DNA of 50,444 bases from Candidatus Obscuribacterales bacterium (lineage in GTDB: Bacteria; Cyanobacteriota; Vampirovibrionia; Obscuribacterales; Obscuribacteraceae), in contig CASBPX010000081.1 of NCBI GenBank assembly GCA_949127735.1, positions 1 to 50,444 on the forward strand. The letters are read 5' to 3'. The notes beneath the pieces are model-generated. The model saw nothing but the letters and a program-made list of their open reading frames with translations, had not been told where the DNA came from and ran no database searches. Each line of letters begins with the position of its first letter. The first letter of the stretch is position 1. The position numbers were made by a program, and so were the translations under genes. This document shows, one piece after another, positions 40,418-49,329 of the stretch.

Positions 40418-41440
40418 TTAAATAAACAGCAGTTGTGCCATCTCCGAATCAGGATAAACCGCACTCTTGTCGGTACTCAGCTCTTCATAAAAATCAGAAA
40501 GGGCAATGGCTGCCGGAGCGAATTTTTTGATGACGGAAACCATGTAAGGCGTTAGATGCTCATTCTGCACTTCACCGGAGGCGATACTCGAGACTTCGCC
40601 ACGCCAGTCTTCTGAGCAAGTGGCGCCGATAACAAGGCTTTTCATCAGTGCTGACATGGCCACGCACCGGTCGTATGTCTTGTGGCGGTGTAGAAACTCT
40701 GATTCTTCTTCAGTTATATCGAAGCTGGCTGACAAGGCAAGGCCAAAATCTCCAAGCAAAATAGAGTCTGACTTGACGAAAATATTTTGAAAATGGCAGT
40801 CAAAATGCACAACCTTTTGGCTTTGCATAAAATCGCATAATTCATTGAGCATTGCCTCTACTTTTTTAACGGCAGTATCGGTCAACTTTTTAACAGCAAT
40901 TTTCTCAGCCAGCCAATCAAATAGTGTGACCGGCGTAAACTCGAGAAACAGGACCAATGTAAACGTTGCCTCTTGCAGAGCCTGTAAACGCCAGCCAACC
41001 GCCTCTGAATTATTCCAGAAGGCGATATCCGATTTTGTCTTCTCCGCATGGTCCATTGTTAGTTCGACTGGTCTTTCGGTCGGCAAAATTTGCCAATGAT
41101 AAAGCAATGGAAACAATTGGCACTGTCCGTTTAATATCCACTTGTTGCAACTGACGTGCATGGACTGCTCGCGAAAAGCGCCGAAGCCGGCTGAACCAAG
41201 GCGATACTGATAAAACATTGGCAGGTCGAAAAGATTGGCTGTCGACAATAAATTTGCCCTTTCGATTTCGGTCAATCGAATCTCTTTGACGAATACTTTT
41301 TTAGCGGCTATTTCCACCAGCGAACAATCGCCGCCGATGCCAGAACTCAGCCTGGCTCCGGACAGCAATAATTGCTTTAGAGCGCTGTTGTCGCAAGAGG
41401 CCAGAGCTTGTGAAATTGCTAAATAATCATCGTGTCGCAT
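40418..41440 (-). CDS. Atypical kinase-fold protein downstream of dapC
   Basis: A 340-residue protein starting at ATG 41440, ten bases before... downstream of the dapC stop codon. Kinase features are present but divergent: AAKKVFVKEI with Lys52, a catalytic loop VHFDCHFQNIFV (Asp214, Asn219) like that of the choline/aminoglycoside (APH) branch, and LGDFGLAL (Asp231). The glycine loop is not clear (SSGIGGDCS at 32-40). All three key residues remain, so it could phosphorylate a protein or a small molecule. Its position as last gene of the M20-dapC cluster parallels the kinase at the end of the dapD-dapE operon. Confidence 0.75.
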   Translation of the reverse strand: MRHDDYLAISQALASCDNSALKQLLLSGARLSSGIGGDCSLVEIAAKKVFVKEIRLTEIERANLLSTANLFDLPMFYQYRLGSAGFGAFREQSMHVSCNKWILNGQCQLFPLLYHWQILPTERPVELTMDHAEKTKSDIAFWNNSEAVGWRLQALQEATFTLVLFLEFTPVTLFDWLAEKIAVKKLTDTAVKKVEAMLNELCDFMQSQKVVHFDCHFQNIFVKSDSILLGDFGLALSASFDITEEESEFLHRHKTYDRCVAMSALMKSLVIGATCSEDWRGEVSSIASGEVQNEHLTPYMVSVIKKFAPAAIALSDFYEELSTDKSAVYPDSEMAQLLFI

Positions 41441-41449
41441 TTAGCTGAC

Positions 41450-42682
41450 TCACCCGCCAGCAAACTTCGCCAATCGCTTCGCCCCGTCAATGCATACGTC
41501 AAAAGGCGCAACCAGAGCCATACGCACGCGATTAGCTCCGGGGTTCGCACTATGAGCATCACGAGATAGATATGTCCCGGGCACCACTGTGATATTTTCT
41601 TGAGCAAACAGGTCACGGGCAAATTCAGTGTCCTGCACACTCTTTCCGCCAATAGTCGTCTCGAGCCAGAGATAAAAAGCTCCTTCAGGAGCAGTAACTT
41701 TCATCACTGGTTTAAGAATTTCCACCACCGCATCGAATTTCTTCCGATATAATTCGCGGTTTGCCACCACATGTTTTTCGTCGCGCCAGGCAGCAGCACT
41801 TGCGCGCTGAAAAAGCGGTGACATGGCGCATCCGTGATAGGTGCGATACAACTTGAACTTGGAAATAATTGCGGCATCACCAGCTACAAATCCAGAGCGC
41901 ATTCCAGGCAAATTCGAGCGCTTAGAAAGACTGTGAAAAACAATGCAGCGCTTATAATCGTCACGCCCCATTTCGGCACACGCTTGCAAAAGTCCAACGG
42001 GAGGCCGCTTCTCGTCAAAATATAATTCAGAATAACATTCATCTGAAGCAATAACAAAATCAAATTGATCAGCCAGAGCAATTAGTTTTTTCATTTGCTC
42101 AGCGGCAATAACAGCCCCCGTAGGGTTTCCTGGAGTGCAGATAAACAATAGCTGGCAGCGTTTCCAGATGTCTTCGGGCACGCTGTCAAAGTCAGGCATT
42201 AAAGTCTGCGCATTAATATTGAGAAAATAAGGTTTAGCACCGGCCAGCAGTGCAGCTCCTTCATAAATTTGATAGAAGGGGTTTGGCATCAATACAAGCG
42301 CGTCTTCTTGATCTGATTTCGCTAATGTTTCGGATTTCGCTGACACGACAGCCTGAGCAAAGGCAAAAAGGGCTTCGCGACTGCCATTGCATGGCAAAAT
42401 GTGCTTGTCTTTATCTATTGATCCTGCAGGCAATTTAAAACGCCCCACCAACCAGTCGCCAATGGCTTGTCGCAAATCGGGCTCGCCAATTGTCAGCGGA
42501 TAACTCGATAATCCACCAATCTCACGGGCAATGACTTCGGCAATGAAGTCAGGAGCCGCGTGTTTAGGCTCTCCGATTGACCATGAAATCGCTGATTTAT
42601 CTGATGGAGGCACGATACCAGATAAAAGGCCAGCCAGCTTTTCAAACGGATACGGTTGTAATTCAGCCAGACGCGGGTTCAA
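41450..42682 (-). CDS. dapC: N-succinyldiaminopimelate aminotransferase
   Basis: A fold-type I PLP aminotransferase of 410 residues. The N-terminus MNPRLAELQPYPFEKL and the SIGEPKH and NGSREALFAFAQ segments are characteristic of DapC, which converts N-succinyl-2-amino-6-oxopimelate to N-succinyl-LL-DAP with glutamate. The PLP lysine lies in SLSKRSNLPGMRSGF, and the C-terminal region has the substrate Arg (NRVRMAL). The start is TTG, with GAGG five bases upstream; no ATG fits the conserved N-terminus. With dapD and dapE at 26-28 kb it completes the succinylase branch. It lies 11 bases after the M20 hydrolase gene. Confidence 0.92.
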   Translation of the reverse strand: MNPRLAELQPYPFEKLAGLLSGIVPPSDKSAISWSIGEPKHAAPDFIAEVIAREIGGLSSYPLTIGEPDLRQAIGDWLVGRFKLPAGSIDKDKHILPCNGSREALFAFAQAVVSAKSETLAKSDQEDALVLMPNPFYQIYEGAALLAGAKPYFLNINAQTLMPDFDSVPEDIWKRCQLLFICTPGNPTGAVIAAEQMKKLIALADQFDFVIASDECYSELYFDEKRPPVGLLQACAEMGRDDYKRCIVFHSLSKRSNLPGMRSGFVAGDAAIISKFKLYRTYHGCAMSPLFQRASAAAWRDEKHVVANRELYRKKFDAVVEILKPVMKVTAPEGAFYLWLETTIGGKSVQDTEFARDLFAQENITVVPGTYLSRDAHSANPGANRVRMALVAPFDVCIDGAKRLAKFAGG

Positions 42683-42693
42683 AGCTGCCTCGA

Positions 42694-43893
42694 TTACTGG
42701 TCGTCTTTGTGATGAAGTGCCAGTCTGCGCGCTGTTTCTGCCAGCACCGCTGAACCTATGTACAATCCTGATTCATCTAAATCAAAACCAGGGCTGTGGT
42801 GACTTCTGGTGCTGCCTTGAATTTCTGCACCTAAGAACATAAATGCTCCTGGTACTTTTTCGGCAAACATTGAGAAGTCTTCGCTCCAGGTCTTGGGTTG
42901 AACAGCAATCACATTTTCTTTGCCAATTAAATCAATGGCCGCTTGCCGCATAATTTCTGTAATTACCGGATCGTTTACTGTCGTAGGATATCCAAGTTCA
43001 TAAGTTATTGTGTAGTCGCCACCCAGTGCACGAGCCAGTTGGCAAGCTTTATCTAGTTCCACCATAATCTGTTCGCGCACTTTAGGGTTGAAAGTTCTAA
43101 AGCTTCCCTGCAAGACCACACTATCTGAAATGATATTGCCCCTGGTGCTCGAACTCTGGAATGATCCGATAGTGACAATGGCCGGATCGAGCGCTGAGAT
43201 GCGCCTGGAGATAATTTGCTGAATCGCTTGCACTACTTGTGAGCCCAGCACCACTGCATCTACAGTGGTCTCAGGATAGGCACCGTGGCCGCCTTTGCCT
43301 TGAATGTGAATGGCAAATGTATCCACCGCTGCCATAATTGGGCCAGGAATAATGCCGACTTTTCCAGCTGGTAAGCTGGCGTCCATGTGCAGGCCGATGA
43401 TAGATGAAACGCCGTCTAATGCGTCGTCTTCAAGCATGCGGCAGGCGCCTGACTTACCTTCTTCATCACCGAATTCTTCAGCTGGTTGCATCACCATGCG
43501 AATGCGTCCAGGAATTTCAGTTTGCGAAAGCATTTTTGCTGCAGTCAAGGCGCAGGCCATATGTCCATCGTGGCCGCAAGCGTGCATCACGCCTTGATTT
43601 TTTGAGACGTAACCGGCCGCATTCTCTTCGTCTATTGGCAGGCCGTCCATGTCAGCGCGAATTGCCACTAGTGGCCCGGTCTTGCCGAAGTCAGCAGTGA
43701 TGCCGGTTTTACCGACACCTTTTTTTGTTTTGTAGCCGAACGATTCGAGTTTTTCATTCATCAACTTAGCAGTTTCGAATTCATAGAAACTCAATTCGGG
43801 ATGCTCATGCAAGTGGCGCCGCATCTTGATAGTTTCTTTTTCCAGACTCTTGGCAGTGCTGAGAAATTGTTTGTCGGTTTCTTTAGTCGGCAT
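42694..43893 (-). CDS. M20D-family metal-dependent amidohydrolase
   Basis: ATG 43893 has AGGA shortly upstream (399 aa); a TTG 13 codons earlier is less likely. Motifs of the M20D amidohydrolases are complete: LHEHPELSFYE, HACGHDGHMA (metal Cys and His), a PAEEFGDEEGK segment with catalytic Glu-Glu, GLHMD, KGGHGAYPE and a late SHHSPGFDLDE. Family members include N-acetyl-LL-diaminopimelate deacetylase, hippurate and IAA-amino-acid hydrolases. Being upstream of dapC makes an amino-acid N-acyl substrate linked to DAP plausible, but dapE already supplies the desuccinylase. Confidence 0.88.
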   Translation of the reverse strand: MPTKETDKQFLSTAKSLEKETIKMRRHLHEHPELSFYEFETAKLMNEKLESFGYKTKKGVGKTGITADFGKTGPLVAIRADMDGLPIDEENAAGYVSKNQGVMHACGHDGHMACALTAAKMLSQTEIPGRIRMVMQPAEEFGDEEGKSGACRMLEDDALDGVSSIIGLHMDASLPAGKVGIIPGPIMAAVDTFAIHIQGKGGHGAYPETTVDAVVLGSQVVQAIQQIISRRISALDPAIVTIGSFQSSSTRGNIISDSVVLQGSFRTFNPKVREQIMVELDKACQLARALGGDYTITYELGYPTTVNDPVITEIMRQAAIDLIGKENVIAVQPKTWSEDFSMFAEKVPGAFMFLGAEIQGSTRSHHSPGFDLDESGLYIGSAVLAETARRLALHHKDDQ

Positions 43894-44029
43894 TTTCCTA
43901 TTCCCAGGTGGTGACATGACATGACGGTGCAAGCAACGTTAAAGTCTTCGCGGCTGTGGCTACGAAGACTTTGAACTTTACTACGATTTGAACGAATAAT
44001 ACAGTGATCGCTAGAGCATGACAGACTGC

Positions 44030-44206
44030 CTAGTATTGGCCGCGGCCGCCGCTGCTTGGCCTGTAATTGGCCAGGGCTTCATCTACTGTGGTTTGTGTAA
44101 TGCGCAAAAACATTTGGGTGATTGCTTCCAGCTGCTCGTCTGTAAATTGAGCGCCGGTATCTTCGATGATGTTTTTGATGATGCGAGAAGCTTCCGATTT
44201 AAGCAT
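44030..44206 (-). CDS. Unknown 58-aa protein
   Basis: ATG 44206 has GGAG seven bases upstream, and 58 codons follow (begins MLKSEASRIIKNIIEDTGAQ, ends RPSSGGRGQY). The first 45 residues should be two amphipathic helices; the end is a flexible Gly/Arg tail. It lies 35 bases downstream of the gene 44242-44856 on the same strand, so probably in one operon. No homologue is recognised. Confidence 0.6.
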   Translation of the reverse strand: MLKSEASRIIKNIIEDTGAQFTDEQLEAITQMFLRITQTTVDEALANYRPSSGGRGQY

Positions 44207-44241
44207 TGTCTGTCTCCATTTTCTTATTAAGCGAGCTCTAG

Positions 44242-44856
44242 TTAGGCGAGGGCCAATTGGTCTAGCAAGTGGGAAAGTTGACGCATTGGCTGAGCGAAAG
44301 CTTCTTTGACTGCTAGCCAGAAGCCACCGCTCTTTGATTGTTGTTTGACACGGCAGCTAGAGATGCCCTGATGAGTATTCCTGGCTTTGATTTGTTCTTG
44401 ACGTTTGGAATGGCTTTGGCGAATGATGCCGCGCAGTTCGGTTGGTGAACTGATTGGCAGCATGCTGGTTTTTGGAGCAGGCAACAAATTGCGACGACGG
44501 GCTGGTGGTGCGATTATAGGCAACGCTTGCAGCTTGGTTTGCGAGGTGCCTACAGCTAATACTAAGGGTGCAGCGATGGCTTGAAGTTTGTCGCTGGTGA
44601 TGAAATTGTTTTCGTCGTCGTCGCTGAGAGTTTGTGAAGCCAGAGCCCGGGCTGTTCTTTTTAGACGAATAACACTGGCGCTTTCATAGATGTTGAACGA
44701 AGGCTTGTCACAGGCGAGTGACTGCTCTAAGTGCTGTCTGGCAGCCAATATGCTGTCTAACTCATTGGTCATGACACTGACGCTTGGTAATACCTGGTAG
44801 CTTGTGGCAAATCCCTTTTCCAGATATTGGGGGGCGCGTGAATTCTGCGAGCTCAT
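44242..44856 (-). CDS. Unknown protein, 204 aa
   Basis: ATG 44856 has GAGG about nine bases upstream; the same frame extends to 44973 but without a site. The protein is rich in Ala, Ser, Leu and basic residues with low-complexity character (IIAPPARRRNLLPAPK, SHSKRQEQIKARN) and a C-terminal helix (FAQPMRQLSHLLDQLALA). There is no membrane span or known motif. It may be largely unstructured. Co-oriented with 44030-44206. Confidence 0.55.
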   Translation of the reverse strand: MSSQNSRAPQYLEKGFATSYQVLPSVSVMTNELDSILAARQHLEQSLACDKPSFNIYESASVIRLKRTARALASQTLSDDDENNFITSDKLQAIAAPLVLAVGTSQTKLQALPIIAPPARRRNLLPAPKTSMLPISSPTELRGIIRQSHSKRQEQIKARNTHQGISSCRVKQQSKSGGFWLAVKEAFAQPMRQLSHLLDQLALA

Positions 44857-44984
44857 TGAACTGTACCTCGACGAAAGCGTGTGTGATGGGGATGCCTTGC
44901 TGTTTATAGCTTTCCCGCATGACAACAAACGCCAAACGTTGTCATTTGCTCTTGGCACCACATTTAATGTCAAGGTTCGTTGTG

Positions 44985-45800
44985 CTAGTGCGATTTTTTC
45001 TCATCGCCAATCATCATTTTGAGCAGCCCATCATTAGTGCTCTCGCTGTAGTTGAGCAGCTGGGCATGCTCTTTTACCCGTTTGTAGTTTGGGGCCATAC
45101 GCATTTCAGCGTCTGATACTTTCACTTTTTGAATCAGCGTAGTGAGCAAATGTGGTTCGGTGGTTCCGTCTAGAGAAGTCTTGATAAACTCTACTGTTAT
45201 GCCGGGCTTTGGCGGTAAATCAAAAAGTTTAGCCAAGATAGCGCGTTGCTCATCGCCTACAGGCACAATCAGATTAATCATGTCAATGCGGCCCAGCTCA
45301 GAACTTATAACTTTCTTTTCTTTGTGAAGCTGCACAGCATTGCGGCTAAAGGCCGCTGGCGTTACATATTTTTGAGCGGAATAGCCTTTGAAGGTCGTAG
45401 TCGAAGTAGGAATGAGCGGCTTGTCATGCATATCGTTTTCACCCATCAGGGCAAAAGGCTTTTGCAAAACTCCATTAACGGCATGTTTGGAGTGTTCAAC
45501 AAATACTTTAGTTCGTGGATTGAAAGTAATCACTTTCCAGTCAGGAGCCCGGGCAATTGATATTGTGCCGTTCTTTTCAAAAACATCTTTGATAGCGTCG
45601 CGCGTCAGATAAATGGTGTGATCGCCATAGTAGAAACTTGTTTGCTTTATTAAGAGCGCATCTATTTGCTTTTTGTCAGTGTTCGAGCTCATAGTTGGCA
45701 GCGCTATAGCAGACTGGGTTATGGCAACGGTTAGCAAAAAGACGGCAAATTTTGATGCAATCTTTCGGTAAAAGGTGGTGCAGTTGTGAGCTGGAACCAT
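44985..45800 (-). CDS. Exported protein, 271 aa, unknown
   Basis: ATG 45800 has GGAG eight bases upstream; in-frame codons further upstream cross the divergent promoter region. A signal peptide (KIASKFAVFLLTVAITQSAIA, cleavage near residue 33) leads to a beta-rich domain with IYLTRDAIK, KVITFNPRTKVFVEHSK and a C-terminal charged segment. The pattern resembles lipoprotein-carrier-like domains (LolA/LppX-type), but this is weak. It is divergent from the caspase-TPR operon at 45904. Confidence 0.65.
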   Translation of the reverse strand: MVPAHNCTTFYRKIASKFAVFLLTVAITQSAIALPTMSSNTDKKQIDALLIKQTSFYYGDHTIYLTRDAIKDVFEKNGTISIARAPDWKVITFNPRTKVFVEHSKHAVNGVLQKPFALMGENDMHDKPLIPTSTTTFKGYSAQKYVTPAAFSRNAVQLHKEKKVISSELGRIDMINLIVPVGDEQRAILAKLFDLPPKPGITVEFIKTSLDGTTEPHLLTTLIQKVKVSDAEMRMAPNYKRVKEHAQLLNYSESTNDGLLKMMIGDEKKSH

Positions 45801-45903
45801 TCTCTGGTCTCCGCATAAATAAGGTAATTGCAGTTTACCTATTTTGTTGGTGAGGTGCTCGCACTGCGAGGTATATAGAATTGAGCTTCCTCTTGAGTTG
45901 ACT

Positions 45904-47430
45904 ATGAAAGGTTTTGTCGTGAAAGATTCGAAAGCAATGCTGGCAGCGATATTGTTGCTATTGGCAGGCATCCCGGTATCAGCCGCTCCGCAACATTCAG
46001 TTGTAACGCCTCCGTCAGCTCAGTCAAGCAACAGTGCTTTACCGGCTGATATCAACAGGCCGGTGCGCGATAAGTGGGCGTTAATCGTAGGCATTGGTCA
46101 ATTCACCAGCGATAAAATTCCCAAGCTCAAATATGCCACCAAAGACGCGCGCGATTTCTATCACTATTTAACTCATGAAGGGCATTTTGCTGCCGATCAT
46201 GTGCGCATTTTGCTCGACGAAAAAGCGACACAGAGGCGCATTATGTCTGAGCTTGGTAGTAAATTTCTGGCACGGCTGGCTCGCCCTGACGACATGATCG
46301 TTCTTTTCTTTTCCACCCATGGCAGCCCCGCTCAAATGGATCTTCGCGGCCGCAACTATATTGTTGCCGCTGACTCTGACCCTGAAGATTTATTTGCCAC
46401 TGGCATTGAAATGCAAAAAGTGCTGGAGTCTATTCAGAGTCGCGTACTTTCAGATCGGGTGCTGCTGGTAATGGATGCATGCCACAGCGGCTCTGTGGGT
46501 GGGGAAGGCAAAGGCATTTCGCGCACAGGAAATTTTGACGCTGCAGCCCTTGCTGAAGGCAGCGGCCAGATGGTAATTTGCTCGAGCAAACCGGACGAAC
46601 AATCGTGGGAATCGAAACGCTACGACAACGGTGTATTCACAAAGAATCTTTTAGATGGCCTCCGGACCGGTGGCGAGACCATTCCTGTTGCCAAAATATT
46701 TGCTAACGCTCAAGAAGCTATTCAAAATGAAGTAAGGGAAGACCACCCGGGCGCCAGGCAGACACCGGTTTTGCATAGTAAATGGACCGGAAACGATTTA
46801 CTGCTTGCCGTTAAGCCGGCAGCACCTGAGCGCATTCCGCCAACTGTTTTTCAAGAGTTGGAAGTTGATAGTACCAGTGTGGCCAACGGTACTGCGGCAC
46901 CGGCGTCTGTGGTGCCCACTCTGCCTATAAAAGTGCAACCGGCAGTGCCGGCTACCGCTAATTCGTCTCTTGATATTAATGCCAATGCCACAACCACAAA
47001 ATCGGCAACGCCATACGGTGCTGGCGCGGGATCGCGCTCAAACACCGGGTCTTATGCACCAAATTATGCAGAAGATGGTGCGGCAACGGAAGATAGTGAT
47101 AAAAAACTAGTTTTAACCCGTGCATTTTTCTCTAACGAGCCCGATCCTCAAAAGGCCTATCAATCAGCATGCCAGGCTTCGCGGGTGAACTTCAATAATT
47201 CTGATTTGTATTATCGAAAGGCGCGATTGCTGATTCAAATGGGTAAATTTGCCAAGGCCATGCAAGAGCTTAGCGGTGTGCTGGTTGACGATCCAAACAA
47301 TGAGCATTATCGCCTTGCACGTGCATACTGCTACGCGAAACAAGGTATGAAAGGCCTTGCCGACGAAGATGTGCGCACCGCGCAATTTAAAAATCCCAGG
47401 CTGCCTACGAAAATAGAATTTGGAGACTGA
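45904..47430 (+). CDS. Exported caspase-like (C14/orthocaspase) peptidase with C-terminal TPRs
   Basis: Starts at ATG 45904 (508 aa) or at the GTG 45919, which has AAAGG seven bases upstream. A signal peptide (MLAAILLLLAGIPVSAA) precedes the p20-like domain: WALIVGIGQF, DARDFYHYL, the catalytic His139 in FFSTHG and the catalytic Cys193 in VMDACHSGS (ATG numbering), so the dyad is intact. A Pro/Ala/Thr-rich linker follows, then two or three TPR units (from about 395 to 500: NSDLYYRKARLLIQMGKFAKAMQEL). Orthocaspases cleave after basic residues. Eight bases after its stop starts a second TPR gene. Confidence 0.87.
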   Translation: MKGFVVKDSKAMLAAILLLLAGIPVSAAPQHSVVTPPSAQSSNSALPADINRPVRDKWALIVGIGQFTSDKIPKLKYATKDARDFYHYLTHEGHFAADHVRILLDEKATQRRIMSELGSKFLARLARPDDMIVLFFSTHGSPAQMDLRGRNYIVAADSDPEDLFATGIEMQKVLESIQSRVLSDRVLLVMDACHSGSVGGEGKGISRTGNFDAAALAEGSGQMVICSSKPDEQSWESKRYDNGVFTKNLLDGLRTGGETIPVAKIFANAQEAIQNEVREDHPGARQTPVLHSKWTGNDLLLAVKPAAPERIPPTVFQELEVDSTSVANGTAAPASVVPTLPIKVQPAVPATANSSLDINANATTTKSATPYGAGAGSRSNTGSYAPNYAEDGAATEDSDKKLVLTRAFFSNEPDPQKAYQSACQASRVNFNNSDLYYRKARLLIQMGKFAKAMQELSGVLVDDPNNEHYRLARAYCYAKQGMKGLADEDVRTAQFKNPRLPTKIEFGD

Positions 47431-47437
47431 GCTTGTA

Positions 47438-48295
47438 GTGAAAACAGCAATTAGTGTCGCTATTCTTTCTATCAGCCTGGCAGTAAATATGCCTCCCTGC
47501 CTTGGTTTTAAAGGAGAAGCTCATCGAATTAAAACGTCTAAATTTTCAATGAAAGAATTAAACGCTCGTATCGCTAATAATCCCAATGATGCCGATGCTT
47601 TTCTTGAAAGAGGCCAAGTTTATCTCTCTGGTGGTGAATGCGATCTGGCCATTGCTGATTACAGTGCATGTCTGAAATTGGCTCCGCGTGCGGCTCGTGC
47701 GCTTGTTGGCCGAAGCCAGGCTAATGAGATGGAGGGGCACCATCAGTTGGCTCTGCTCGATTTAGAACAGGTGATTGCTTCAAAAGACCCATCAGCTCTG
47801 GCTGAAGCCTATAAGAACAAAATTGCTGTGCTGAAATCACTCAAACGCTATTCTGAAACGCCGGAGCTTTATGGCAAATTGCTTGAGAGCAAAGGCCTCG
47901 GCGTAGGCCAATTTGACCGATATGTCTTGTATAAAGAGCGCGCCGACATGTATTTGACTATGGGTAAGCCACTTCTAGCAATCGAGGATATTAAGAGCTG
48001 CAAGCTCGAGAAGCGCCGCCATTATTGGGAATATTTGTTGCTCGGCAAGGCCTACGGTCAACTCAAGAAGCCTGAGCAGGAACTGGCGGCGTACAGCGCC
48101 GGTATCAAACTGTCTGAAGACTCTAAACCTGCGCATATCAATTTCGATAATCGACTGGCGGAATTGTACCGGGCCCGGGCAGATTTATACACTAAAATGG
48201 GTAAGCCGGCGCTGGCAAAAGCTGACATGCAAGTGTTAGTTAAAATGCAAAATGGAATTTATGAGGGCTTCTATACCCGCAAGGGAAGGTTTTAG
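47438..48295 (+). CDS. Exported TPR protein
   Basis: GTG 47438 (MKTAISVAIL..., 285 aa) gives a proper signal peptide ending near CLGF; GGAG lies about eleven bases upstream, overlapping the end of the caspase gene. At least five TPR units can be traced between 40 and 275 (for example NPNDADAFLERGQVYLSGGE, DLAIADYSACLKLAPRAARAL, KPEQELAAYSAGIKLSED and the final LYTKMGKPALAKADMQ). It has no catalytic motif and probably serves as a scaffold for the caspase-like protein with which it is co-transcribed. Confidence 0.83.
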   Translation: MKTAISVAILSISLAVNMPPCLGFKGEAHRIKTSKFSMKELNARIANNPNDADAFLERGQVYLSGGECDLAIADYSACLKLAPRAARALVGRSQANEMEGHHQLALLDLEQVIASKDPSALAEAYKNKIAVLKSLKRYSETPELYGKLLESKGLGVGQFDRYVLYKERADMYLTMGKPLLAIEDIKSCKLEKRRHYWEYLLLGKAYGQLKKPEQELAAYSAGIKLSEDSKPAHINFDNRLAELYRARADLYTKMGKPALAKADMQVLVKMQNGIYEGFYTRKGRF

Positions 48296-48296
48296 C

Positions 48297-49178
48297 CTAT
48301 GGCTCCAGCGGGCGAGCGAACATGGCCCCGATATTATTTTTGGACCATTTAATCGACTGACTGATTGGCCCAGGCTCGATAGTCACTTTCATATTGCTTT
48401 TCTTAGACGATGCATCCATAAAGTGAGCGATACCATCTTCGGTGCGCAAAATTATACCAGTGTGCACAATATCTAGGCCATCTATGTTGCTGCAGACGCC
48501 CACTATATCTCCAGTTTTAAGCAGTGGTTCAATTGCCGCTATTTTTGCCATTGGCACGAATTTTAAATGTCGCTTGTTGATCGCCACTTCGAACTGTTTT
48601 ATTTTATTGGTTAAAGCGGCGTTGGCAGCCAGTTGCGGATAGCTTTGCGGATGCTCCGACATAAAGCCGACTCTTTGCTTGAAGTCTTCAGAACCTGGTA
48701 GATCAGAAAGGATTTTCACTACACCCTTTTTCTGATTATCTACAAACCAATCGGTGGTGTAGTGCAAACGCGAGCTGTAGTCGCCTGGATGCCCTTCCCG
48801 ATAGCGCGTGCGTTTAATTTCGGCCAGGAGATCTGCAGGCTGATCTTTGCCTTTCTTGATCATGCGAGCGAGATCGAGAGTAGTTTCGAAAAAGGTGACG
48901 CAATCAAGACCTTCTAAATTGGCTGAGCAGATTTCGCCACTGTTGGATAGTTCTAGAGTGGATGCCACATATGGGGTGGCCACCAATTCTTGAGCAATCT
49001 TGCCCATTAGCTCACTCATGGGTAACTTGTTCCAATTGTTGTCTTTGGCCTTCTTTGTGATGCGTCCGAAAACTGCTTCGCCCTTAAACGCTGTGGCTTG
49101 CTCGGCCATCACGCCTGCGCCGGAGCTAAGTGAGAGAGCTGTGACAAGGCAAAGTATGGAATTGCGGTAGTTGGGCAT
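48297..49178 (-). CDS. DUF1460-type cell-wall amidase-like protein (NlpC/P60-like fold), exported
   Basis: The ATG at 49178 (293 aa) gives a signal peptide (NSILCLVTALSLSSGAGVMA); a GTG six codons upstream is possible, and no start has a strong site. DUF1460 proteins are papain-like N-acetylmuramoyl-L-alanine amidase relatives. The pattern is visible: TPYVASTLE, then GLDCVTFFETTLDLAR with nucleophile Cys93, and LDIVHTGIIL with His239. The probable role is cleavage of peptidoglycan peptides in the envelope. It converges with the TPR gene (gap of one base). Confidence 0.8.
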   Translation of the reverse strand: MPNYRNSILCLVTALSLSSGAGVMAEQATAFKGEAVFGRITKKAKDNNWNKLPMSELMGKIAQELVATPYVASTLELSNSGEICSANLEGLDCVTFFETTLDLARMIKKGKDQPADLLAEIKRTRYREGHPGDYSSRLHYTTDWFVDNQKKGVVKILSDLPGSEDFKQRVGFMSEHPQSYPQLAANAALTNKIKQFEVAINKRHLKFVPMAKIAAIEPLLKTGDIVGVCSNIDGLDIVHTGIILRTEDGIAHFMDASSKKSNMKVTIEPGPISQSIKWSKNNIGAMFARPLEP

Positions 49179-49274
49179 AGGAAGGATCACTTGCACAATG
49201 GCGGGAGTTCTTTATTTTCCCTCATTCTCATTGGTTACGGATATTACTAGACTGGTCTACTATGAATTAGACAA

Positions 49275-49310
49275 AAAAATACCGCTGCTGGTGAGGCGGG
49301 CGGTATTTTT
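49275..49310. terminator. Bidirectional-capable intrinsic terminator
   Basis: AAAAATACCGC (49275-49285) pairs perfectly with GCGGTATTTTT (49300-49310). A-runs precede and T-runs follow, so it can work on both strands. It most likely ends the minus-strand gene at 49330. Confidence 0.85.
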
Positions 49311-49329
49311 AAAGCCTATGACGGTGAAC

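Noticed and set aside
44018..44230. Plus-strand 70-codon open frame
   Set aside because: It is antisense to the 58-codon minus-strand gene at 44030-44206, which has a good GGAG site and a plausible helical product.
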